This document shows, one piece after another, positions 1 to 6,286 of a DNA stretch of 9,891 bases. The stretch covers positions 1 through 9,891 of the forward strand of contig JAJBVJ010000162.1 of NCBI GenBank assembly GCA_020859875.1, written 5' to 3'. The position numbers were made by a program, and so were the translations under genes. Numbering within the stretch: position 1 is the stretch's first letter; every line of letters begins with the position of its first letter. The notes below the pieces were generated by a model that was not told the origin of the DNA, ran no database searches, and worked only from the letters and a program-made list of their open reading frames with translations. The DNA comes from Rikenellaceae bacterium (lineage in GTDB: Bacteria > Bacteroidota > Bacteroidia > Bacteroidales > Rikenellaceae).

Positions 1-147
1 CTCTACGGCTTTAACGATCAGACCCTAGACCTGACCGTGGAGGAATACAGCAATGAAAGCGGCAACTGGTACCGTGGAGAGGCATCGGTGGATTTGGGTG
101 AAATAGCGGTGTCGGAACCCGATGAATCCGATACTTCCGGCAAGTAA
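1..147 (+). CDS. C-terminal fragment of a probable radical-SAM-associated lipoprotein
   Basis: Frame 1 is open from the left edge to a TAA at 145-147 and encodes 48 residues, LYGFNDQTLDL...DTSGK; the start and any signal peptide lie outside the window. The fragment has short alternating beta-like stretches (TLDLTVEEY, WYRGEASVDLGEIAV) and an acidic, polar tail (SEPDESDTSGK). The GNWYRGEA...VDL pattern resembles, from memory, the end of the small Bacteroidetes lipoproteins encoded next to a dedicated radical SAM enzyme (TIGR04134-like). Its stop codon shares an A with the ATG of the next gene, so the two are surely cotranscribed and probably translationally coupled. This suggests the lipoprotein is the partner or substrate of the enzyme. 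The assignment rests largely on the neighbour, because the lipobox and N-terminal domain are not visible. Confidence 0.7.
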   Translation, partial: LYGFNDQTLDLTVEEYSNESGNWYRGEASVDLGEIAVSEPDESDTSGK

Positions 148-1235
148 TGTCAGCTGCCGACATCTCCCTGCGTAAGAGGCTGGCACTCGGCCTGTTTAAC
201 CGCCAGAGGGCTATCGAAGTCAAAAGGCATACCCTCAATTATCTAATGTGGGAATGCACCCTTCGGTGCAATCTTTCGTGCCGGCATTGCGGAAGCGACT
301 GCCACAAGGATGCCGCGGTGCCGGATATGCCGATGGCAGATTTCCTTGGAGTCGTCGACCGCATTACCCCCTGCGTCGACCCCCATTCGACGATGATAGT
401 AATAACCGGTGGAGAACCGCTGATGCGCATCGATCTGGAGCGATGCGGCAGGGAATTATACGAAAGGGGCTTTCCCTGGGGGATGGTGACAAACGGCCTC
501 GCTCTTACCCGGCCACGCCTGGAATCGCTTTGGCAGGCCGGACTGAGCTCCGTAACGGTAAGCCTCGACGGAATAGCGGGAACACATAACGAACTGCGCG
601 GTAACCCTCACAGTTTCGATAGGGCGCTCGGCGCCATAAGAATGCTCCGGGAGAAAAAGGAAGATATAGTTTACGATGTCGTCACGTGCGTCACCCCGGC
701 TAATTTCGGCCAGCTCGACCGGATCAAGGAACTGCTTCTGGATGCCGGGTGTGGCCGTTGGAGGATTTTTACCGTATTTCCCATCGGCCGGGCCGCCGAT
801 TCCGATCTGCAGCTTGACCCCGCGCAATTCCGGGAAGTATTCGAATATATAAAGAGGACACGCAGGGAAGGCAGGATAAAGGTTGACTACGGTTGTGAGG
901 GTTTTCTGGGAAGTTACGAGGCCGATGTCCGCGACCAGTTCTTCTTTTGCCGTGCGGGGATCAATGTGGCGTCGGTGCTTGCGGACGGGTCGATCTCCGC
1001 CTGTCCGAATTTGCGGTCGCATTATATCCAGGGAAATATATACCGTGACGATTTCCAGGAGGTTTGGAACAGCGGGTTCCATCCGCACCGCGACAGGTCG
1101 TGGACAAAAAAGGGCGAATGCCAGTCTTGTAAGTATCATAAGTACTTTCACGGCAACGGCCTGCATCTCAGGGATGAGGATGGCAACCTACTTTTCTGCC
1201 ACCTTAACCGGATAAGGCAGGGGGAAGCGATATAG
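147..1235 (+). CDS. Radical SAM/SPASM enzyme of the rSAM/lipoprotein system
   Basis: A 362-residue radical SAM protein. The site that binds the SAM-cleaving 4Fe-4S cluster is CNLSCRHC (C41, C45, C48), with further cysteines at C37 and C52. The SAM-contacting GGEP lies at 88-91, and SLDG (139-142) and the later strands complete the partial TIM barrel. The C-terminal part is SPASM-like: C268-X12-G281-X4-C286, C325-X2-C328 and a final C351, which would bind auxiliary Fe-S clusters. Two cysteines expected in the canonical CX2CX5CX3C segment are F334 and G338 here. The start ATG overlaps the upstream TAA (TAATG), which fixes both the start and the coupling. The N-terminal region leading into WECTLRCN matches what I recall of TIGR04133, the enzymes paired with a lipoprotein in Bacteroidetes. 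Such enzymes usually modify peptides or proteins; modification of the upstream lipoprotein is inference, and the reaction is unknown. Confidence 0.9.
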   Translation: MSAADISLRKRLALGLFNRQRAIEVKRHTLNYLMWECTLRCNLSCRHCGSDCHKDAAVPDMPMADFLGVVDRITPCVDPHSTMIVITGGEPLMRIDLERCGRELYERGFPWGMVTNGLALTRPRLESLWQAGLSSVTVSLDGIAGTHNELRGNPHSFDRALGAIRMLREKKEDIVYDVVTCVTPANFGQLDRIKELLLDAGCGRWRIFTVFPIGRAADSDLQLDPAQFREVFEYIKRTRREGRIKVDYGCEGFLGSYEADVRDQFFFCRAGINVASVLADGSISACPNLRSHYIQGNIYRDDFQEVWNSGFHPHRDRSWTKKGECQSCKYHKYFHGNGLHLRDEDGNLLFCHLNRIRQGEAI

Positions 1236-1272
1236 AACGACAAGAGCCGGACAACGTCCGGCTCTTGTCGTT
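1236..1272. terminator. Perfect 17-bp hairpin between converging genes
   Basis: AACGACAAGAGCCGGAC (1236-1252) pairs perfectly with 1256-1272 across a 3-base loop (AAC). It begins directly after the stop of the radical SAM gene, and the helicase gene converges on it from the other side. Neither strand has a clean T-tract after the stem, so it is not a classical intrinsic terminator. Its position and strength still suggest a bidirectional terminator or mRNA 3'-end stabiliser. Confidence 0.7.
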
Positions 1273-1275
1273 CGA

Positions 1276-1295
1276 GGGGTTTAACGGGGTTTAAC
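1276..1295. repeat. Tandem 10-base repeat over the helicase stop codon
   Basis: GGGGTTTAAC occurs twice head to tail (1276-1285 and 1286-1295). The right copy contains the helicase stop codon (TTA at 1291-1293 on this strand). The repeat looks like a small slippage duplication at the 3' end of the gene; it does not change the reading frame of the protein. Confidence 0.6.
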
Positions 1296-3210
1296 GGCGC
1301 CCTTTTTTCTCCCGGGCCTCCCGGCGGCTCACTTTTTTGGCGGGCCTCGTGTCGATTTTTGCCGTAGACCGGCGCGATGCCGCTTTCCCCTTGCCGCGGT
1401 CTTTGCCGGTGCCGGCCGATTCGTTTGGTTCGGATCCGCCGTATTTCTTTTCGAACATGGCGAACCAGTTATCGTCCGCTTCGTCCTGGCTGACCTTTGC
1501 CGGTTTGGCCGTTTTCGGCCGAGCGGGGCTCTCAGTGAAACTTTCCCGCGGGGCTCTCTTCTCTCTCTTCGGCCGGCCGCTGTCCTCTGCGGTGCGCCTG
1601 CGCGGTTTATTTTCGGCGGGCCTGTCCGTTTCTTTCTCTTTGGCTTTTTTGGCAAGAGGCCGCTCGCCGCCCTTTCTGAGGGCATTCAAAGAGCGGATCA
1701 CATTGTCCGCATCGGCATAGGGTACCGTGGCGAAGGAGAAATCCTCCATCACACTCACATCGTCGATCTTACTGTCTGAAATACCGCATTCGCGTTTCAA
1801 CAGCGATACCATCTTGCGTGCGTCGTAACCGTCCTTACGGCCTACGGCGATAAATATCCTGGACTTGCCTTTGCGGTCGACGCTGAAACCCCGTATTTCG
1901 GCATAGCTGTTCTCGGAGAGTTCGTTCTTGAAGGCGAGTTTCAACAGGGCTCCAAGAGCGGTTTCCGGATCGTGGTCGGCAAGTATCCCGGCGGCCATTT
2001 CCGAGCAGTCCTCGTAGTTGCCGCTTTCGACGATCTGTTGGAGATCTTCGAGGATGCGGGCCTTTTTCATCGTTACGATATCCTGGGCCGTGGGTATTTT
2101 CCCGCGTTCGATGTCGGCATTTATGGCTTTTTTCATAAATCCGAACTGGCGCATCTCGGAATTTGAGATGAAAGTGATAGCTTTTCCCTCGTTGCCCGCC
2201 CGCCCGGTGCGCCCGATGCGGTGGACGTAGCTTTCGGGATCCTGCGGCAGCGAATAGTTTATAACGTGCGTAAGGTTGTTGATGTCTATCCCGCGTGCCG
2301 CAACGTCCGTGGCCACGAGGATATTGGCATGTCGGTTGCGGAACTTTTTGAGTATCTTTTCTCTCTGGGCCTGAGATACATCCCCGTGCAGCCCTTCCGC
2401 CGCATAGCCGCGTTCGAGAAGACGGGTGACCAGTTCGTCCACACCCACCTTCGTGCGGGAGAAAACGATCCCGTAGAATTCCGGCTCGACGTCGATAATG
2501 CGGGTCAGTGCGTCGAGTTTATCGCTTTCGCGCACCTCGAAATATATCTGGCTGGTAAGGTCGGTGGTAAGGTGCGATGCCTCGACTTTAAGCAGCTGCG
2601 GATCGTTCATGTATTTTTTGGCCATCGACAGGATACGTTGCGGCATGGTGGCCGAAAAGAGCATGGTACGCCTCTCGGGGCCGGTCTTGGACATTATTTC
2701 TTCTATATCCTCGATAAATCCCATATTGAGCATCTCGTCGGCTTCGTCGAGCACGAGATATTTCAGCTCGCCTAACCGGAGGGTTCCGCGCCGGATATGG
2801 TCGAGAATACGCCCCGGGGTGCCGACAACTATGTCGATCCCCTTTTTGAGTCTGCGCAGCTGTTCCGTTATGGCCGCACCGCCGTAAATCGCCGATATGG
2901 AGAGCTTCTTTTGCCGGTTGATGGAAAGCAGTTCTTCGGTAACCTGTAGTGCCAGTTCTCGGGTCGGGACCAGGATAAGCGCCTGGACGGTACCTCCTGC
3001 CGGACTTAACCTGTCCATAATGGGCAGGCCGAAAGCCGCGGTCTTGCCGGTGCCGGTCTGGGCCTGGGCAATGATGTCGCCCGTGCCGTCCAGCAAGGCC
3101 GGAATGGTGAGCGACTGGATGGGCGAAGGTGTTTCGAATCCTTTGGAAGCGACCGCCGCGGTCATATCTTCGGACAGTCCGAGGGCGGCGAATTGATTTG
3201 TTTCTGTCAT
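1291..3210 (-). CDS. deaD: DEAD-box RNA helicase (DeaD/CsdA-DbpA type) with basic C-terminal tail
   Basis: This 639-residue ATP-dependent RNA helicase probably acts in ribosome assembly, RNA decay or cold adaptation in the cytoplasm. All family motifs are present: Q motif (F7 and Q32), motif I AQTGTGKT (50-57), Ia PTRELA (82-87), Ib TPGR (131-134), II DEAD (155-158), III SAT (186-188), V with RGID (306-309) and VI HRIGRTGR (330-337). Residues about 434-510 look like the DbpA-type RRM that binds structured RNA. From about 512 to the end the protein is low-complexity and rich in Lys, Arg, Pro and Glu, as in many bacterial DEAD-box proteins. An aromatic island, NWFAMFEKKYGG (581-592), sits inside this tail. 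The ATG at 3210 gives a start directly before the Q-motif region. I found no convincing promoter in the short gap between it and the tRNA terminator. The exact paralogue name within the family is uncertain. Confidence 0.94.
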   Translation of the reverse strand: MTETNQFAALGLSEDMTAAVASKGFETPSPIQSLTIPALLDGTGDIIAQAQTGTGKTAAFGLPIMDRLSPAGGTVQALILVPTRELALQVTEELLSINRQKKLSISAIYGGAAITEQLRRLKKGIDIVVGTPGRILDHIRRGTLRLGELKYLVLDEADEMLNMGFIEDIEEIMSKTGPERRTMLFSATMPQRILSMAKKYMNDPQLLKVEASHLTTDLTSQIYFEVRESDKLDALTRIIDVEPEFYGIVFSRTKVGVDELVTRLLERGYAAEGLHGDVSQAQREKILKKFRNRHANILVATDVAARGIDINNLTHVINYSLPQDPESYVHRIGRTGRAGNEGKAITFISNSEMRQFGFMKKAINADIERGKIPTAQDIVTMKKARILEDLQQIVESGNYEDCSEMAAGILADHDPETALGALLKLAFKNELSENSYAEIRGFSVDRKGKSRIFIAVGRKDGYDARKMVSLLKRECGISDSKIDDVSVMEDFSFATVPYADADNVIRSLNALRKGGERPLAKKAKEKETDRPAENKPRRRTAEDSGRPKREKRAPRESFTESPARPKTAKPAKVSQDEADDNWFAMFEKKYGGSEPNESAGTGKDRGKGKAASRRSTAKIDTRPAKKVSRREAREKKGRR

Positions 3211-3257
3211 TTATTCGGGTGGGCGAAATTTGCCCTGTATTTAAGTAATTGCAAACC

Positions 3258-3286
3258 AAAAAAAGCCGGTACTTTGTCCGGCTTTT
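3258..3286 (-). terminator. Rho-independent terminator of tRNA-His
   Basis: On the minus strand AAAAGCCGG (3286-3278) pairs with CCGGCTTTT (3269-3261) around an 8-base loop. The stem runs into a run of seven T (complement of 3258-3264). It lies about 20 bases past the 3' end of the tRNA and before the helicase gene, so it ends the tRNA transcript and separates the two units. Confidence 0.88.
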
Positions 3287-3304
3287 CTCGATTCGACTTT
3301 TAAG

Positions 3305-3379
<75 letters not shown>

Positions 3380-3401
3380 GTGTATCATTTGTTTCGGCGT
3401 G

Positions 3402-3432
3402 CAAATTTAATACGTTTTTTCTTTATACCAAA
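3402..3432 (-). promoter_or_regulatory. Bacteroidetes housekeeping promoter of tRNA-His
   Basis: On the minus strand the -33 element TTTG (3432-3429) is followed by exactly 19 bases and then TAAATTTG (3409-3402), a complete match to the TTTG-N19-TAnnTTTG consensus of the Bacteroidetes primary sigma factor. Transcription would start some 15-20 bases before the mature tRNA 5' end at 3379. Confidence 0.85.
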
Positions 3433-3483
3433 ATATCGTGCTGAATTCAGCGCCCCCACAAGTCTTCCGCCTTAGTCCGCTCC

Positions 3484-3510
3484 TGTCACCGGAGGTCTTT
3501 TCCGGTGACA
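3484..3510. promoter_or_regulatory. Perfect 10-bp palindrome upstream of groES (candidate operator or RNA hairpin)
   Basis: TGTCACCGGA (3484-3493) is perfectly complementary to TCCGGTGACA (3501-3510) with a 7-base spacer. No T-tract follows on either strand, so it is not a terminator. It lies about 160-180 bases ahead of groES in a region with no real gene. It is not the CIRCE element (TTAGCACTC-N9-GAGTGCTAA). A protein-binding site or a leader hairpin are both possible. Confidence 0.5.
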
Positions 3511-3555
3511 AAGTGACAGTCGGGAATTGCCGCTTCGAAGGGATAAAATAGCGTT

Positions 3556-3602
3556 TTGTCAGTAAAAAATGACAACCGGGTTTTGGCACACATTGTTATA
3601 AT
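3556..3602 (+). promoter_or_regulatory. Candidate groESL promoter region with TTGTCA-N8-TGACAA inverted repeat
   Basis: TTGTCA (3556-3561) and TGACAA (3570-3575) form a second inverted repeat, and a TATAAT hexamer lies at 3597-3602, 66 bases before groES. No TTTG-N19-TAnnTTTG match is present on this strand near groES, unlike the tRNA promoter close by. groESL may therefore use a different promoter type or an activator, which would fit heat-shock control. The exact transcription start cannot be fixed from sequence. Confidence 0.35.
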
Positions 3603-3667
3603 AGTGCAGACGAAAATAATCGGATGGAATACATCATACATAAACCAAAAATAAATAGAGAAAAGCT

Positions 3668-3937
3668 ATGAACATCAAACCGTTATCAGACAGGGTTCTG
3701 GTCGAACCGAAACCGGCCGAAGAAAAAACCGCCGGAGGTCTTTTCATCCCCGACACCGCCAAGGAAAAACCCCTTGCGGGAACAGTAGTCGCTGTGGGGC
3801 CCGGTACTTCCGAAGTTACGATGGAAGTAAGCGTGGGTGACAGCGTGCTTTACGGCAAGTATGCCGGAACGGAGGTCAGCGTAGACGGTAAGGACTACCT
3901 TATCATGCGTCAGAGCGACATCTTAGCTATTATCTAA
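3668..3937 (+). CDS. groES: Co-chaperonin GroES
   Basis: An 89-residue Cpn10, a little shorter than the roughly 97 residues of the E. coli protein. It forms the heptameric lid of the GroEL folding chamber in the cytoplasm. The opening KPLSDRVLVEP is the family hallmark. The mobile loop (about 17-34) carries the hydrophobic tripeptide LFI (25-27) that docks onto the GroEL apical domain, and VGDSVLYGKYAGTEV is the usual core. The start lies in the context AAAAGCTATG, the same ten bases found at the start of the small gene at 5728. groEL follows after 33 bases, so the two form the usual bicistronic unit. Confidence 0.98.
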   Translation: MNIKPLSDRVLVEPKPAEEKTAGGLFIPDTAKEKPLAGTVVAVGPGTSEVTMEVSVGDSVLYGKYAGTEVSVDGKDYLIMRQSDILAII

Positions 3938-3970
3938 TTCATTTTTAAATCATCTTTAAATCCGTTAACA

Positions 3971-5608
3971 ATGGCAAAGGAAATCAAATACGACGTGGAA
4001 GCGCGTGAGCTTCTCAAACAGGGTGTCGACGCACTGGCAGATGCAGTGAAAGTAACCCTCGGCCCCAAAGGCCGCAATGTTATCATCGAAAAGAAATTCG
4101 GCTCTCCCCAGATAACCAAAGACGGTGTGACCGTGGCCAAAGAGATCGAACTAACGGATGCGGTTCCCAATATGGGTGCACAGATGGTAAAGGAAGTAGC
4201 TTCCAAAACCAACGACGATGCCGGCGACGGTACCACTACCGCAACCGTACTCGCCCAATCCATAATTGGTGTGGGTATCAAGAACGTTACCGCCGGTGCA
4301 AACCCGATGGATCTCAAGAAGGGTATCGACAAAGCCGTAGCAGCCGTGATCGACAGCCTGCGTGAGCAGAGCCAGGAAGTAGGCAGTGACATCAGCAAGA
4401 TAGAACAGGTGGGCACTATCTCCGCTAACAACGACAGTACGATCGGAGCCCTGATAGCCGAGGCTATGGGAAAAGTGAGCAAAGAGGGGGTTATCACGGT
4501 AGAAGAAGCCAAAGGTACGGAGACCCATGTAGATGTGGTGGAAGGTATGCAGTTCGACCGTGGCTACATTTCACCCTATTTTATGACCGACTCGGAAAAG
4601 ATGGAGGCGGTGCTGGAAAATCCCTACATACTGATTACCGACAAGAAGGTATCGACCATGAAGGAGCTGATCGGTGTGCTCGAGCCGGTTGCCCAGAACG
4701 GCCGTTCGCTGGTAATTATAGCCGAAGATATAGACGGCGAAGCTCTTGCTACCCTGGTGGTGAACAAACTTCGCGGCGCACTCAAGATTGCTGCCGTGAA
4801 GGCTCCGGGATTCGGCGACCGCCGCAAGGAGATGCTCGAAGATATAGCGATCCTCACCGGAGGTACCGTAATATCGGAAGAGAAAGGTCTTAAACTCGAC
4901 GAGGCTACTCTCGATATGCTCGGAAATGCCGACAAAGTATCGATCAACAAGGAGACTACCACCATCGTGAACGGTGCCGGTGCCAAGGAAGCCATCGACG
5001 CCCGCGTGGGTCAGATCCGCAAACAGATGGAAGTTACCACTTCCGACTACGACAAGGAAAAACTCGCCGAGCGCCTTGCAAAACTGGCAGGCGGTGTGGC
5101 CGTCCTCTACGTGGGTGCCGCAACCGAGGTGGAACTCAAGGAGAAAAAAGACCGGGTGGAAGATGCACTGGCCGCAACCCGTGCCGCGGTCGAAGAGGGG
5201 ATTATCCCCGGAGGCGGCGTGGCTTACATCCGTGCCGTAGAGAAACTCGAAGCCCTCAAGGGTGAGACCGAGGACGAGACTACCGGGATTCACATCGTTA
5301 AACGCGCCATCGAAGAGCCGCTCCGCCAGATCGTTGCAAATGCAGGCGGCGAAGGATCGGTGGTCGTCAACAAAGTAAAAGAGGGTAAAGGCGCATACGG
5401 CTACAATGCCCGCACCGACGTCTACGAAGACATGTTCAGCGCCGGTATCATAGATCCGACCAAGGTTGCCCGCGTGGCCCTCGAGAATGCGGCTTCGGTG
5501 GCCTCGATGTTCCTTACCACCGAGTGCGTCCTCTCCGATAAAAAAGAGGAAAATCCTGCCCCGATGGGCGGTGCCCCCGGAATGGGTGGAATGGGCGGTA
5601 TGATGTAA
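3971..5608 (+). CDS. groEL: Chaperonin GroEL
   Basis: A 545-residue Cpn60 of normal full length. It builds the double heptameric ring that folds non-native proteins in ATP-driven cycles with GroES. The equatorial ATP site is intact: TLGPKGRN (29-36), DGTTT (86-90) and the RVEDAL segment bearing the hydrolysis aspartate. The family signature AAVEEGIIPGGG is present. The protein ends in the flexible GGM-rich tail (GGAPGMGGMGGMM) that projects into the chamber. Nothing is missing or odd, and no second groEL copy is in the window. It is cotranscribed with groES and followed by a terminator. Confidence 0.99.
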   Translation: MAKEIKYDVEARELLKQGVDALADAVKVTLGPKGRNVIIEKKFGSPQITKDGVTVAKEIELTDAVPNMGAQMVKEVASKTNDDAGDGTTTATVLAQSIIGVGIKNVTAGANPMDLKKGIDKAVAAVIDSLREQSQEVGSDISKIEQVGTISANNDSTIGALIAEAMGKVSKEGVITVEEAKGTETHVDVVEGMQFDRGYISPYFMTDSEKMEAVLENPYILITDKKVSTMKELIGVLEPVAQNGRSLVIIAEDIDGEALATLVVNKLRGALKIAAVKAPGFGDRRKEMLEDIAILTGGTVISEEKGLKLDEATLDMLGNADKVSINKETTTIVNGAGAKEAIDARVGQIRKQMEVTTSDYDKEKLAERLAKLAGGVAVLYVGAATEVELKEKKDRVEDALAATRAAVEEGIIPGGGVAYIRAVEKLEALKGETEDETTGIHIVKRAIEEPLRQIVANAGGEGSVVVNKVKEGKGAYGYNARTDVYEDMFSAGIIDPTKVARVALENAASVASMFLTTECVLSDKKEENPAPMGGAPGMGGMGGMM

Positions 5609-5626
5609 AACGCCGATAGATTCGAT

Positions 5627-5663
5627 AAAAAGGGAAGCGCCCGGCGTTTCCCTTTTTCTTTTT
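5627..5663 (+). terminator. Rho-independent terminator of groESL
   Basis: AAAAAGGGAA (5627-5636) pairs with TTCCCTTTTT (5648-5657) around an 11-base GC-rich loop and is followed by CTTTTT. It begins 19 bases after the groEL stop, so groESL ends here and the next gene needs its own promoter. Confidence 0.85.
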
Positions 5664-5681
5664 CCGGTGTTTCCAACGGCG

Positions 5682-5690
5682 TAATGTTTG
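5682..5690 (+). promoter_or_regulatory. Weak candidate -7 element for the gene at 5728
   Basis: TAATGTTTG resembles the Bacteroidetes -7 element TAnnTTTG but has one extra base between TA and TTTG. Only a T-rich stretch, not TTTG, lies at the right distance upstream. Some promoter must lie here because the groESL terminator precedes it; this is the best candidate I see. Confidence 0.25.
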
Positions 5691-5727
5691 CATCTGGTAC
5701 GGTGAACTTTATAAAACAGTAAAAGCT

Positions 5728-6216
5728 ATGTTGGAAAATATTATTTCCCTTGTCAAGGATAAGGTAGGGGATATGATCGGAAAAGAGGCGGATATTCCCG
5801 AGGAAAAAAAAGGCGAGGCGGTGCAGGCTACGACCGCATCGCTTATAGACGGGTTGAAGGATTACGCGACTCCTGAGAATATAACCTCCTTCGCTTCGTT
5901 GCTCGGGACGGGAGGTGCCCATTCGGAAGATTCTTCTGCAATCCGCCAAAGCAACATCACACAAGGCCTCCAGTCGAACGTGATCTCTTCGCTCACGTCG
6001 AAGGTCGGCCTCGACAAAGGTTCGGCGAGCAAAATCGCCTTATTGGTCGTGCCGGCCGTGATAGCCCTCTTCTCCCACAAGGCCAATGACCGCAGCGATT
6101 CGGGCTTTAATATAAGTTCGATAGTCAACGCTTTCAAAGGGGCCTCCGGCAGATCGGCATCATCCGGCGGTGGAGAAAGCATTATGGAAAAAGTGGGAAG
6201 TTTTTTCGGTAAATAG
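5728..6216 (+). CDS. Small DUF937-like protein of unknown function
   Basis: A 162-residue protein with no signal peptide. The N-terminal half is helical and amphipathic (MLENIISLVKDKVGDMIG), followed by an alanine-, serine- and threonine-rich middle. An apolar segment LLVVPAVIALF (105-115) is too short and isolated to be a sure membrane span. A glycine/serine-rich linker (139-149) leads to a last short helix, SIMEKVGSFFGK. The repeated 'SLLG...SSLTSKVGLDKGSASKIALLVVPAV' style resembles DUF937/YidB-like proteins, whose function is not established. The start ATG sits in AAAAGCTATG, matching the groES start context. The gene stands alone, with groESL's terminator before it and its own after. The family call is from recall only; that it is a real gene is more certain. 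Confidence 0.75.
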   Translation: MLENIISLVKDKVGDMIGKEADIPEEKKGEAVQATTASLIDGLKDYATPENITSFASLLGTGGAHSEDSSAIRQSNITQGLQSNVISSLTSKVGLDKGSASKIALLVVPAVIALFSHKANDRSDSGFNISSIVNAFKGASGRSASSGGGESIMEKVGSFFGK

Positions 6217-6240
6217 CCGGTAAATATTACTACTCGATAG

Positions 6241-6267
6241 AAAGGCCGCGAATTTCGCGGCCTTTTT
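6241..6267. terminator. Terminator of the DUF937-like gene, possibly bidirectional
   Basis: AAAGGCCGCG (6241-6250) pairs with CGCGGCCTTT (6256-6265) around AATTT, ending in a five-T run at 6263-6267. It serves the plus-strand gene ending at 6216. The minus-strand lipoprotein gene ending at 6287 reads into the same hairpin, with a shorter T run on that side. Imperfect outer arms, TAGCCGGTAA (6214-6223) and TTAACGGCTA (6271-6280), flank it. Confidence 0.85.
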
Positions 6268-6286
6268 CTGTTAACGGCTATCGGAC

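Noticed and set aside
456..1166. 236-codon open frame antisense to the radical SAM gene
   Set aside because: It lies wholly inside a gene with clear motifs, and its translation shows no domain pattern.
2221..2775. 184-codon plus-strand open frame inside the helicase gene
   Set aside because: It is opposite the conserved helicase motifs and has no features of its own.
3484..3510. CIRCE/HrcA operator for groESL
   Set aside because: The palindrome TGTCACCGGA-N7-TCCGGTGACA bears no likeness to TTAGCACTC-N9-GAGTGCTAA.
3407..3589. 60-codon minus-strand open frame upstream of groES
   Set aside because: It overlaps the palindromes and the tRNA promoter, has no start context and no recognisable composition.
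3583..3598. Sigma-54-like promoter TTGGCAC...TTGT before groES
   Set aside because: The gap between the two elements is two bases too short for the strict GG-N10-GC spacing, and GC is absent at -12.
4571..5293. 240-codon open frame antisense to groEL
   Set aside because: A by-product of the GC-rich codon use of groEL; no recognisable protein features.
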